A DNA stretch of 64,000 nucleotides from Ilex aquifolium. Its lineage: Eukaryota > Streptophyta > Magnoliopsida > Aquifoliales > Aquifoliaceae. The notes below the pieces were generated by a model. It ran no database searches. It saw nothing but the letters and a program-made list of their open reading frames with translations, and was not told where the DNA came from. Positions 21,591-35,011 of the stretch are shown here, in pieces (within the stretch, counting starts at the first letter, position 1; every line of letters starts with the position of its first letter). The stretch covers positions 33,075,492 through 33,139,491 of the forward strand of contig OX637402.1 of the NCBI GenBank assembly GCA_951799425.1, written 5' to 3'. Position numbers and translations under genes: made by a program.

Positions 21591-22730
21591 TTTTTATAGT
21601 TTTGTTTTTTTAATTTGGCATTACATATTAATAAATTCAATCAGGGCAATGGTGGGTTATTGAAGTCCAGCTCATAAAAGTTAATTTATTTATTTTTGGA
21701 ATTTTTAATTAATAATAGTAATTCATCATTATATATACAAACCATTGATAGTTTGTATTTGAGTTTAAGAATATGATCAAATTTAATTCTAATATCACAT
21801 GAGTGCATAAGCAAATAAATATCATGGTAAAAAAAAAACATTGATATAATTAACCCAAAATATATTAGGAGAAGGCTTCTACTATCGGAAGAGTACTGTT
21901 ATATTTACTAAATTTTTTTATCAAATTTTTATCCTAAATGATGTAGCACAATTTTTTACTATCATATAAGTAAATTCTATTAATATTCAACGACAAGAAT
22001 TATACCACATTATTTAATACGAAAAATTTGATAAATTATTTTTTTTTTTTGGGTAAGGATAAGATTTTCCCCACCGTAAAGCCCAACCTTATCAATTCAC
22101 AAAGTCCTGCAAAGCTGAAAAGGTATGCTTTCCTTCCAAAAAAGAAATACTGTGGGATCCACTTCGATATGTAATAATGTTTTAGGGGTCCATGTCCTGG
22201 TGTTCGGTGATCTGCTACCAACTTTAACAAAGCTGTGGGTGTAAAGCAAAGTAGAGAAACATGAATCAACCCTAAATTTGATATTTTGAGTTTGAAATTT
22301 AGTAAATTTTTTTGGTCAAATTTATTATTTATAATTTATTTTTAATTTTGACATAAATAAATTATTGCACTGAAAAAAAAGATTAATCAAAATACATATA
22401 AATGGTTTCGATCATCTTTGACCGTAATAAAAAAAGAAGAAGTTGTAGGTGAACCATTATGTTCATGGTTGAGAAATTAATAACTGCGTGTATGACAAGT
22501 TATCAATATATATTATGGATTTCTTATCCCCTCTAACTATTTAAGGTCAATGCTGTTGCTTAAGTTTTAGGATAACAAAAAGTCGTATGCTTACCTTCCA
22601 ATTGTTGTATAATCATGGTCCATACTACGTACATTGTATATGAGAGATAGTTCCATTTTTTTTCATGAAAAAAAAAGGTCACTCTACTGTTTATTCCCAC
22701 AATTATTGCAACGTCACTATCTCAAATTCA
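21591..22730. other. AT-rich intergenic DNA
   Basis: There is no supported gene. A 77-codon minus-strand ORF at 22036-22269 has no recognisable domain and begins in a T-run. Confidence 0.45.
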
Positions 22731-22941
22731 AAAATAGTTCAAAATGATAGCATGAATAAGTTGTAAATTCAGATGTTTTAAATTTAAATTTTGATCACTT
22801 GAAATCATGTCATGAATAATTTTTATCTTTCATGAATACACTAGTCTCGATGTAAATGGACTGTCTTTGACTAGACTAGAAAGAGGATTAACAGAAATAC
22901 ACATAAACTGATCCAGACATACCTGACCATTAAAAAAAAAA
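22731..22941 (+). mobile_element. SINE family 1 copy (plus)
   Basis: It begins AAAATAGTTCAAAATGATAG (degraded A box), has the body GTCTTTGACTAGACTAGAAAGAGG, and ends CATACCTGACCATT followed by ten A. It matches the copies at 43013, 48999 and 53003. Confidence 0.65.
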
Positions 22942-23575
22942 CACCACTATCTCACATTGTGGTTGTAACCCATTGAATACATTCTTTTTTATTAGTTCAA
23001 ATCATTGAGCAGAAGGTGCACCAAAATTATACGAGGTGAACCAATCAAATCAATGTTTTTGAGAGGACTAAACTCATCAATTCATTTATTAATAATAAAG
23101 TGATGTATCACTGTCTTAGCGAAGATCTTATAGAAGAGAAAAATCATTTCTCTCGATTTATGTGTATCATTCTTATGTAAAAATTTCTTTTCGTCTCGTT
23201 TTAATTTTATCGAATGTTTTGTCTAGTTTATATGTGGGATATGTGGATGCATCTTGGTTGAAAGCAAAGAACAAACTCAAACAACAGGTATGGAAAGGTG
23301 GTACCTAAGGCTAAGGTCAAGGTAATGATCTAGAGAAACCATAATAGGGGATGTGACTTAAATCAATGATGGGTTCAAAATAGTTGTATGAACTTTAAGG
23401 AACAAACAAATGATTAATAACATAATTTTAGGAATAATCACATTTTTTGGAACGAAAACAAAAGGCACTAATGAGAAGTTGTAATAAAGGGGATAGAAAT
23501 ACATTATCAGTGGGGTCCATATATGATGATTGAAAGTGAAATGACCCAAAATTGGGCATGGTAATGGGGAAACAT
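22942..23575. other. Intergenic, no gene called
   Basis: No domain, splice site or repeat was recognised before the duplicated A segment begins at 23576. Confidence 0.45.
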
Positions 23576-23645
23576 ATAGGCAGTCTGGATTGTAGGGGTA
23601 TAAGGGGACATTTTCTGTAGCATTATCTGATGAGAGAGAGAGAAA

Positions 23646-23682
<37 letters not shown>

Positions 23683-23799
23683 CCATTTTGTCTCACATCC
23701 ACCTTGTTCTGAACTCTTATGATGGGTCATACGCTGTGGTTGTGGGCCGAGATCTGAGGCACCTTTCAGGGCTTTTCAATAAAACTACTAAAAAGTGCC
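23576..23799. repeat. Duplicated segment A, copy 1, with poly-G tract
   Basis: This roughly 200-bp segment (from TAGGCAGTCTGGATTG to ACTAAAAAGTGCC) is repeated at 26786-26989. Copy 1 carries a G-run of about 30 at 23652-23681 where copy 2 has GA repeats, so the run is an expansion. It is flanked by poly-T on the right. Confidence 0.85.
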
Positions 23800-23814
23800 T
23801 TTTTTTTTTTTTTT

Positions 23815-24072
23815 GTGAAAATTGGAAGTGAGTCCCTCTAGATGTACTTGTTTGGAGATGAGTCCGGTAAGGAAACTTATAAGGGGCTAAGTCCATGTTT
23901 AAAATTATATGCAATGACTTAAGTCCACTTTTTTTTTTTATCTCAAAAATACCCTTCCTTGAAAGGAAGTTAAATTAATTTCCTATTTTGGAAATTGTTA
24001 TCCCTTAATTCAAGGTCAATTAAAATATGCCAATAAAATCTCCATCATAAATTTAAAATTCAAATTCAAAGA

Positions 24073-24131
<59 letters not shown>

Positions 24132-24270
24132 ATATATATATATATCAAATTCAAAGCTCTCTCTCTATATATATATATAAAATCTCCATCATAAATTTGA
24201 AATTCAAATTCAAAACTCTCTCTCTCTATATATATATATATATATCAAATTCAAAACTCTCTCTCTCCCC

Positions 24271-24306
<36 letters not shown>

Positions 24307-24729
24307 TTATGTTACTATTTTTTTTTATTATGTTACTGTTCATGTTACTACTTTTGTTGAGTATGTTACTGTTCATGTTCCTATTATTTTGAGCATGTTA
24401 CTGTTTTTGTTGAGCATGTTACTACTATTATTTTACTAAATATTAATATTCAATGTTACTATTTGTTTTATTTTTTAATATTACTATTTTTTGTGTTTGA
24501 ATGGTACTATTTTTTGCGTTTGAATTTGAGAGAAATAATTATTGTTAAGTATGTTACAATTTTTGTTGAACATGTTACTGTTGTTATTTTTTAAAAATAT
24601 TAATATTGAATGTTTCAATTTTTTTTATGTTTAAATGTTACTATTTTTTTGTGTTTAAATGTATTATTTTTTGTATCCAAATCATAACTTTTTTTGTATT
24701 TGAATGTTACTATTTTTTATTTTTAATGT

Positions 24730-24779
<50 letters not shown>

Positions 24780-25063
24780 CTAACCTATATATGGATATAG
24801 ATAGATAAGAGAGAGGCAAAATTTTAATGTTAGTCAAACTCTTAACCTATATATGGATATAGATAGATATGAGAGAGAAAAGATTTTAATGTTAGTCAAA
24901 CTCCTAAGATTTAGGAGTTTTTAATTTTTAGTTTTATTTTACTTCTAAAGGGAAGGGATAGTATGGTAAAATTGACAAAAAACGGACTTCATAACAAATA
25001 AGTTTCCTTAACGGACTTAAGTCCAAACAAGTCCATATAGGGGGACCGGCCTCCAAATTTCCC
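23815..25063. mobile_element. Palindromic TIR element E, copy 1
   Basis: The element starts GTGAAAATTGGAAGTGAGTC and ends CGGCCTCCAAATTTCCC. Inverted, the end reads GGGAAATTTGGAGGCCGGTC, and both ends continue with an ACTTGTTTGGA...AAGTCCG...AAGGAAACTTAT block, so about 80 bp form diverged inverted repeats. It sits between T-runs (T15 left, T10 right), i.e. a T-rich target. Internal parts are (CT)n(TA)n blocks to about 24300, then an ATGTTACTATTTTT-rich body to 24730, then (TA)n. It contains no ORF of note. The reversed copies at 25074 and 27002 carry a Helitron that this copy lacks. The ends suggest a Mutator-like non-autonomous element. Confidence 0.7.
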
Positions 25064-25073
25064 TTTTTTTTTT

Positions 25074-26025
25074 GGAACATTTGGAGGTTGATACCTTTTT
25101 ATGAATTTGTTTGGACTTAAGTCCGTCAAATAAACTTATTTGTTATGAAGTTTATTTTTTGTCAATTTTACCATATCCCTTCCATTTATAAGTGAAATAA
25201 AACTAAAAATTAAAAACTCCTAAATTTTAGGAGTTTGACTAACATTAAAATATTTTCTCTTTCATATCTATCTATATCCATATATAGGTTAAGAGTTTGA
25301 CTAACATTAAAATTTTTCCTCTCTCTTATCTATCTATATTCATATATAGGTTAGGTGTATATAGATATACTAGTTATTGTCTGTGCCTAAAGGCACATAA
25401 TAATAAAAAATGATAAATAATAAATATATATATATTCAAATCCAAAATCAAATCACAAACATAGAGGAAAGATAAATAAATTTAAGTATCGGTTGTAGTG
25501 GGGGTGAAAAGTGGAGGTGGTAGGAGACGGTGATGGTTGTGGATGGCAATAACCGTGGTGGCGGCGGTGGTGGTGGTGGGGACGATGGTGGTGGTGGCGA
25601 CGACAATGGCTGTGGTGACGGCGACGTCGGCAGTGGTGGTGGTAGTGGCGACGGCGGCGGCAATGGTGGTGGTGGTGGTGGGGGAGGCGGTGGTGGTGGT
25701 GGGGGAGGAGGCGGTGGTGGCGACAGTGGCGGTGGCAGTGGCAGTGGCGGTGGCGGTGGTGATGGTGGGGGTGGTGGTAATAGAGGTATTGGTGGGACAA
25801 TTTCAATCACTATTTTTTTTTTTAAAGTACTTATCAGAAATGATTTTTAGAAATACTTTTAAAAAGTCACTCCAAACACATATTTAGGGGCCTATTTTTC
25901 CTATTAAATTTAGATTGTTAATATTAGCCGTTAGATTAACTTTAAAGTAAAATTTAAAGCGACCTGAACCGCGAAAAACAAAAGTCATTTTGTTTATCTT
26001 TTAAATTTTGAATTGTAAGCTACTT

Positions 26026-26110
<85 letters not shown>

Positions 26111-26786
26111 CATTAAAAATAAAAAATAGTAACATCCAAATACAAAAAAAAATTATCATTTTGACACAAAAAATAATACATTTAAATACAAAAAAATAGT
26201 ATCATTTAAACATAAAAAAAATTGAAACATTCAATATTAATATTTTTAAAAAATAACAACAATAACATGTTCAACAAAAATAGTAACATGCTTAACAAAA
26301 ACTGCAACATACTTAACAATAATTATTTCTCTCAAATTCAAACTCAAAAAAAAATATCATTCAAACACAAAAAATAGTAATATTCAAAAACAAAATAAAT
26401 AGTAACATTGAATATTAATATTTAGTAAAATAATAATAGTAACATACTCAAAAAAAACAGTAACATGCTCAAAATAATAGTAACATGAACAGTAACATAC
26501 TCAACAAAAGCAGTAATATGAACAGTAACATAATAAAAAAAATAGTAACATGAATTTGAATATATATATTCGGCTACCACTTTCCTCACCATAGCACTGC
26601 CACCATCGCACCATCGTCACCTCCCGAGCAACGTCAACCATCACGTTGTCATCATCTCCACAACAACGCTCACCACCATCACCACCACACAAAAGCTCAT
26701 TCAAGTTCTACTTCGATAGCTCATTTTTACTCCACACCACCGCCACCACTATACTTGCATCATCTCCAAAACAACTCAGAGTATAT
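25074..26786 (-). mobile_element. Element E, inverted, truncated copy 2
   Basis: Reverse-complement collinear with element E from its right end (GGAACATTTGGAGGTTGATAC inverted) through the (TA)n and the GTAACA-rich body. A Helitron sits at 25370-26030 and an extra CCACCATCG-rich piece at 26570-26786. It breaks off at GTATATATAGG into segment A copy 2 instead of reaching the other terminal repeat. Confidence 0.75.
25370..26030 (-). mobile_element. Helitron copy (minus) inside element E
   Basis: On the minus strand it ends GTGCCTTTAGGCAC hairpin, then CTAG and T (25370-25396), as in Helitron 3' ends. Its 5' side ends in (TA)n at about 26030 and reads ATAATAAAGTAGCTTAC..., matching the 5' start at 46624 (TCTATATAATAAAG). 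The middle is a GGTGGTGGCGG-type tract (25500-25790) that produces long spurious frames. It carries no Rep/helicase coding, so it is non-autonomous. Confidence 0.7.
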
Positions 26787-26989
26787 ATAGGCAGTCTGGA
26801 TTGTAGGGGTATAAGGGGACATTTTCTTTAGCATTATCTGATGAGAGAGAGAGAGAGAGAGGGTCCATTTTGTCTCACATCCACCTTGTTCGTTTGTTCT
26901 GAACTCTTATGATGGGTCATACGTTGTGGTTGTGGGCCGAGATCTGAGACACCTTTCAGGGCTTTTCAATAAAACTACTGAAAAGTGCC
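26786..26989. repeat. Duplicated segment A, copy 2
   Basis: Near-identical to 23576-23799 without the poly-G run and with a small GTTCGTTT insertion. The segment is followed by a 12-T run and the next element-E copy, so A plus the truncated E forms a tandemly repeated unit of about 2 kb. Confidence 0.85.
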
Positions 26990-27001
26990 TTTTTTTTTTT
27001 T

Positions 27002-29116
<2,115 letters not shown>

Positions 29117-29128
29117 TTTTTTTTTTTT

Positions 29129-29748
29129 GTCTAGCAATTTTTCCACCCATTCCATTGATTGAGATGCCAATATGCAAGTGTGATTAGCAATTTGTTTTTT
29201 TTTTTTTTTTGGTATTATGGAAATACAAAGCCCACTTAAGAGGTTTTTGAAGTTAAATTATTATAGCTATTATTGTGTTAACCTTGGAAAAATAATATAT
29301 GTTTTGCTAATTTATTTGCATATTATATTGATTAATTTGGACAGTTATTTCTCCTTCTCTTTTTACTATATAGTCGATCGAGTTCGGAATTCTTTCATAA
29401 GTTATCATAAGTAAAAACTCACCGTTAAAATATTTCAGAATGCATTATATTCGTATCTGTTTATATCATAATTAAAAAAATAGAAGATAACGACACGTGG
29501 CAAGGTAAAAGGTTAAGAAATAGGTCAAAAAATCCTGAGTAAATACGTTTACATGGGCGAGGATAGAATGCCAAGTATGTCAAAGATCATTTACGAGAAG
29601 ATAAGAGAACTTCATAATTGACAAACTAGAAGAAGCAATTTTAGGTGGTTACGAAGAGTGGGCGGCCATTGATTGAGCCGTTAAGGTAGCTGTCTCTCTT
29701 GTGTGCGGGCAACGTGATCGAAGTAAATTGCCAAGGCGAGTTGAAGAC
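29129..29748. other. Flank of element E, no gene called
   Basis: No ORF, splice site or repeat was recognised. The 10-bp target duplication of the next element ends the stretch. Confidence 0.4.
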
Positions 29749-30080
29749 AGGGGTGCAACTTGGCGGGTTGGACGGGTTAAAATCTACGACTTTAACCCGA
29801 CCTTAATTCGACGTATTCAATTTGAATATTGCACAAATTGAATTTGGCGTGGGCTCAGATTGAATTTGGTTTATCTAATTCGGGTTTATTTTGGGTTTGA
29901 ATTCGAGTTGAATTTGTTCAGACCCAAATTAGCATGTTGTTTTAAATCTGGTACATGGTATATAGTATTCACTTGAAGTAATAGCCAGTAACTTCAATCA
30001 AATATTTAACATAAAGGCTGTAATATTTAAAACATAAAAAAAACAAACTGGTCAAAAACCAAATTGCACTTTTCTTAACA

Positions 30081-31435
30081 CTAGTTGAGGCACACGTGCG
30101 TTGCACGTGAACTATTTTTTTGTATAGTTTTAATAGATATATTCTCTAAAAATGTACAATTAACATGATTCAAAATATCTAATATAATGGTGAACTTCCT
30201 AGAATAGAAAATATAAGGAGTAAAGAGTCTAATGTAAGTACTCTAATAGTCCAACCAATCGAGAATTTAGAACCAATTCTATATAGGTGTAACAAGATAT
30301 TGCAATGACAACCAATGATCATAATTTGTTACAAACATATATAAATTGATGGTACAATAAGCAACTTTGAAAAAGTTCAATTCTCAAATATAGGTTGTGC
30401 TTCAGGCACTTATAAGATTGTTCAACATTAAGACCTTCGTAATCATTCTTGATGCGATCTTATTATAAAATACGCCATACACATAACATTTTGAAAGAAT
30501 TCCACTATAAAGCTAAAATCTTAATTGAGAATTAAAAAAAAAAACACTTATTTTCAACTTTAGATCAACTAATAAAAGCATAATCAACCTCGATATGAAT
30601 ATAAAACTAATAAAAACCATATGTACAGGAAAATTCAGAAAATATAACAAACAAATTAATAGATGTACTACTGCTTTTCAATGTCTTCAACTGTCAAACA
30701 CACTAAACTCTAGCTGCGAAAAAGAAAATATGTTGAATAAAACTCCAGATCGACCTAGCAAACAATGATACATTCACATCCACAATACACAAACAGTAAA
30801 TTTGAATTGAGGCAATAAATAAGGTAATTGCATACCTCCCCAAGAAAGCAAAGCAGAAGACCAAATAAAATGATTTCTCTTATTGGAGAGAGATGGGTTG
30901 GTTTGTTTTGTCGATAGGTGAGATAGGTGAGAGAGATATATACACTAAGCATTTGGAATTACCCAATAATTTATAGGGTCTAAACGTTAAATTGGTGCAT
31001 GAGTTTTCATAAAATGTGAAACAAGCGAGAATGGGGAAGGCCTAATGGTTCGACTTCTAACTCCTTAATAATTTATAACTGATACGTTTATTGTAGATTG
31101 AATATTTATGTCTTCAATGTCTTTGAACAAACCACATCATGGATATGAAATGGTTGCTATACTTATTTCCCAAGATTGGTTCTGTGTAATAAATATTTAT
31201 CAGTCACGGGTATCGGATGAAGAAGTGTATTGACAAAAAAATTTCAAATAGTGTAGATATAGAATAGCTAACCAGCAGCCATCAATCCACATAAAAGTCA
31301 CAATTACAACAAAACATAGTATTAATGTTGCTATTATAACTCTAAAAGGAAAGTTTTGGTATTACATATTTTAATAAGGTTATTATAGTCAATCAAAAGT
31401 TTTTCATATTTGTTGACATTTTATAGTAGTATAGA
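30081..31435 (-). mobile_element. Complete non-autonomous Helitron (1355 bp)
   Basis: On the minus strand it begins TCTATACTACTATAAAATG after an A and ends with the hairpin CACGTGC / loop / GCACGTG (30093-30109), followed by TGCCTCAACTAG and a T. These are both canonical Helitron termini, with insertion between A and T. There is no Rep/helicase coding, and the interior is AT-rich. It is nested in the element at 29749-32732. Confidence 0.85.
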
Positions 31436-32004
31436 TAAATACTTAATAGCCATAATAGCTAAATTAATATAATAGTCAAATTAACATAAAAAAGTATGTT
31501 GGACTCGGTGTTTAATCATAATATTCGAATTGAGTCCGATTTAATATTCGGGTTGAACTCGAATATATAATTGGATTGAACCCGATTTGTATATTCAGGT
31601 TGAACTCGGTAATTCGAGACCTCAACTCGGGTATTATTCAAATTTAATTCATGTTGATATTTTTCAACCTAGACTCAATCCAAGTATTACAAAAGAGAAA
31701 TTTGGATGCCGGTCCTTAAGCCTAATAGGATTCCAAAAAAAAAATTCACTTGCCAATTTTTTTTTAAATTAGGTCCCTATTGAAAAGTCAAAGTAATTGA
31801 CATAACTAACGATTTTTACAATTACAAAAAATAACGACAATGTCATTACCTAATTTAAACGCATATTCTAAAAAATTATGTCATCCTAATGTACATTTTT
31901 CTTAATAACACACAAATCGTAAGACAAATACACTAAAAAAAATTACAGATAAATGAAATAAAAAATAAAACACAGATCATCAGACATGTACACTAAAAAA
32001 AATA

Positions 32005-32172
32005 GAGCAATGCTATTGAGACATAATTTATGGACATAATTTTGGGACATAATGAGTTGTCACCAATGAGATGATAATGAATTCATTAATACTATAATGT
32101 GACTCATCATTAAATACATTTCACTATCATATCATTGATGACAACTCATTATGTCCTCAAATTATGTCACAA
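32005..32172. mobile_element. MITE nested in 29749-32732
   Basis: The ends are inverted repeats (GAGACATAATTTATGGACAT... GACATAATGAGTTGTCA against TGACAACTCATTATGTCCTC). It has a GAGCAATGCTATT-like start and a length of about 170 bp. Confidence 0.65.
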
Positions 32173-32742
32173 TAACACTAGTGAAAAAAATAATAGGTAC
32201 ACAATAAAAAAATAAAAAAATAAAAAATTACAGGTAAACGAAAACACAGATCGTTAGACAGGTACATTAAAACATATATCATTAATGCACATTCTTCTCC
32301 ATAAATATAGATTGTCAGATACACTAAAATAGATCATCAAATGTCATTATAATGTCTAAATAATTTGGTTCACCAGTTTAAATTTCAAAACTGATAGATA
32401 ACACCGCAAAAACCTCAATAACAAACGCAAAAAAAGAAAAAGAAAATAAACTAATTGTATTTTAGACTGAAAACAAGGGATGAGCACAAAATAAATAATG
32501 AAAATTAGTAATTAATCAATTCCTTAACATTCTTGCCAAGAAACCGAATTCAAAATTTTCAAAAACATGAGGACTTTTTTTTATATTAAAAATTTAGTAG
32601 GATTAAAATTGGTTTACACACAAAATGAGAGACATAAACCTAATTAACTATATTAAAAACCTCAACTCAAGCCTTATTTTTTTGGTTTAGGTTCAAGTTG
32701 AATTTAAGTTGACTCGCTCAAATTACACCCATAGTTGAAGAC

Positions 32743-33960
32743 TGATCCTATGAATAGAATGACCCTCTTACGTAAGAGGGATCCCAACATGATCGTCTTT
32801 GATGATACACAAATTGGTCTCATGTAAGATCAACAGTCGAGTATATGAAGAGATGTAATTAATGAGAAGTAAATAAGATAATCAATGGCAAAACAGTAAA
32901 TAATGAGTCAATACAAAGATATATAATAGTTCGGTCCGGGTGACTTACTCCACTCTCGGGAAACGTCGGCGGTGGGCGGAGGTCTTTATTGATGAGTAAA
33001 GTAATCAGAAGAATTACAGTAGCAAGGAGAGAAACTTGGTGTAGAGAGACAAAAACTCTAGGTGTAGTGTGTGTAGGAGTCTCAAGGTGTAGATGTCTCA
33101 AAAAGGTGATCATACCTTCTATGTGGAGAGGGCTAGGAGTCTCAAGGCGTGGAGGTCTCAAAAATGTGATCATGCCCTCTATGTGGAAAAGACTTACATT
33201 ATATAGGTTTGGTGAAGCGGTGACGTGAGGGAGATGACTCTACTCTTATGGTAAGTATAATTAAGGTAGGATTGAATTTCCATGAGTGCGTATCCTGATA
33301 GTTTCGCCACGTGCTCCTATCTCTCCGGGCTTCTTAGATCCTAGACTGGGTTGGACTGGCAAAGCGGGCCTGGGCGGCCCTTTAGCTGTCTTGGGCCTTC
33401 TTGATTTATTGGGCATGGACTGCCTTATAGCTGATTTGGACTTAGTCAATTTTTTGGCCTGACTTAGTTGATTTTGGGCTCATCAGTCTTCACATAGAGC
33501 GACTATACAACTCTGGTTTTATTATTACAATCGTTTTCTTTTTGTTATGTAGATATTATTGATTTTCTTAGTTTTAATCCAATCATTACTACATAATTAC
33601 GATTAAGATCTCCTCAGTTCGCATAAGTAAGGACGTTGTGTTTGAAAATCGGGAGTTCGTGAGAGCTTTGACACGCCCACATTCACAGATTTTAAGCCAA
33701 GTTGTATCATAACACTTCCAAATTTATTTCATTCCATTAGAAAGATATACGAGTCTTATTAAATACTGATATAATATGAACCTAGAGATCTTATTATTAA
33801 GCAAGAGACCAATCTCCGAACTGAATCGGTTCAATTGATATTGGATCAATTACTGGGCTATCAAATTCAGACAAATCAATTGCTTATTATGGGCTTCCAT
33901 CACTGGATGATTTAATAGCCCAGAAAGCCCAATAGTCAATAATTAAAGTCCAGCCCCATT
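32743..33960. other. Intergenic with decayed repeat and a 60-bp minisatellite
   Basis: 33073-33192 is two copies of a 60-bp unit (TAGGAGTCTCAAGG, GTGATCAT, CTCTATGTGGA). Upstream GGTTCGGTCCGGGTGACTTA and a GTCTTTATTGATGAG stretch resemble the common plant repeat that ends in TTATTGATG, so the region looks like an old retroelement remnant. I could not call a gene. Confidence 0.5.
33073..33192. repeat. Tandem repeat, 60-bp unit x2
   Basis: Positions 33073-33132 and 33133-33192 agree at most bases (GGAGTCTCAAGGTGTAGATG / GGAGTCTCAAGGCGTGGAGG). Confidence 0.85.
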
Positions 33961-34065
33961 TGGGCCCACGCACAACAGGTTTAACTCGGGCACGGCTCCT
34001 CTGTTGCTACATAAGAACAGCACAATTTGCTGTTAGTTTGAATCGCCACCGTTTGAATAAGTTTT

Positions 34066-34119
34066 TTGGATAAAAATAAAACTTTGAAATTCTATCTCTT
34101 CACAAAACTAACACACTCT

Positions 34120-34169
<50 letters not shown>

Positions 34170-34638
34170 GTCTCTCCCAATTACAGCTCCAAATTATGGT
34201 TCCATGGTTCGCCTTCTTCACTGTTCACACCTCGAAACTGTCCCTTACCCACTCATTACACACACACTCTCTCTCTCCCTCTCAAAACCTTCTGGGTTCT
34301 ACTATGTTCGTGAGTGCAAGAGCAGGAGATTCAGAAGAAGTAGCAATGACAAAGACAAGACCAGCTTCTTCGTCCTCAACGCACCACCTGTTGTTGTTGC
34401 CTATGAATAAGCTCCGTTAATGGCAGCTCTCAACTGTGACAATTTCTCGGAAAATCATCAAATGAGTCCGTTTAAGGAGTATGACTCAACTTTCTGTGAA
34501 CTTCAAGACTCTATGTGGACATCGATTCCGGCATCGGCAAGACTCACGGCAAATTTGCATGGATGTTTTCTTGATTTGGCACTCCGGCGGCAACATACGC
34601 AAATTTTGCCTATCAAAGTTGATTTGAGTATCACCTAG
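34066..34638 (+). other. Possible gene fragment (unrecognised) upstream of RPA43
   Basis: After (CT)n(CA)n tracts that look like a plant 5' leader, one frame reads KPSGFYYVRECKSRRFRRSS...VVVAYE and stops, and then MAALNCDNFSENHQ...QDSMWTSIPASARLTANLHG (34420-34638). Base composition is coding-like and higher in GC than the surroundings, but no family, no complete frame and no intron chain are evident. A decayed gene or a captured exon are both possible. I cannot identify it. Confidence 0.25.
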
Positions 34639-35011
34639 ACAAAACAATTCTCTCAATGGATTGCGATTCAAGAAGTGGAGAAAGTCATTGCTAAAATTTT
34701 TGTGAGTTACGGTGTTTCTAACAATTGATTTAACGTTGAGGCAAAGAGTTTGGGTAAGGGATGGAAAGCAATTCTCAAAATGAATTGCGATTCAAGACAT
34801 TGCGTTTAAAAATGAATGCCCGTGCTCAATTTCTATGAAAATCCATACCTATTGCTACCAAGAAGAGTAGACCTTAGCTGCTTGGAAATAGTCAAGATAC
34901 TTATGTGTAGATTAGGGGTTCTGCAAGGGATTCCACTCAAAGAAGGTGAGAAGCTGAGTGCAAGTGAGCAACGGAGAGAAGTTGCAGAATAGAAAGAAGT
35001 AAATTGTTTTA

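Larger units (their letters stand above)
29749..32732. mobile_element. 3-kb TIR element with nested Helitron and MITE
   Basis: AGTTGAAGAC occurs immediately left (29739-29748) and right (32733-32742) of it, a perfect 10-bp target duplication. The ends are imperfect inverted repeats: AGGGGTGCAACTTGGCGGG and, inverted, ATGGGTGTAATTTGAGCGAG. Inner parts (29760-29940 and 31500-31690) share GGGTTGAACTCGAAT-like words. With the nested Helitron (30081-31435) and the MITE (32005-32172) removed, the element is about 1.5 kb and non-coding. The duplication length fits Mutator-like elements. A hAT element would give 8 bp. Confidence 0.75.

Noticed and set aside
24606-24800. Short ORF with repeated IYIYIY
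   Set aside because: A translation of (TA)n.
25448-25887. Long ORFs (117-120 codons, both strands) rich in Pro, His, Gly or Val
   Set aside because: They translate the GGTGGTGGC/CCACCACC tract of the Helitron in all frames. The same happens at 27379-27839 and 47108-48080. Amino-acid composition follows the repeat, with no domain or start context.
29660-29680. TGATTGAGCCG word similar to miR171
   Set aside because: Only ten bases match and there is no hairpin partner nearby. No credible microRNA precursor was seen in the window.
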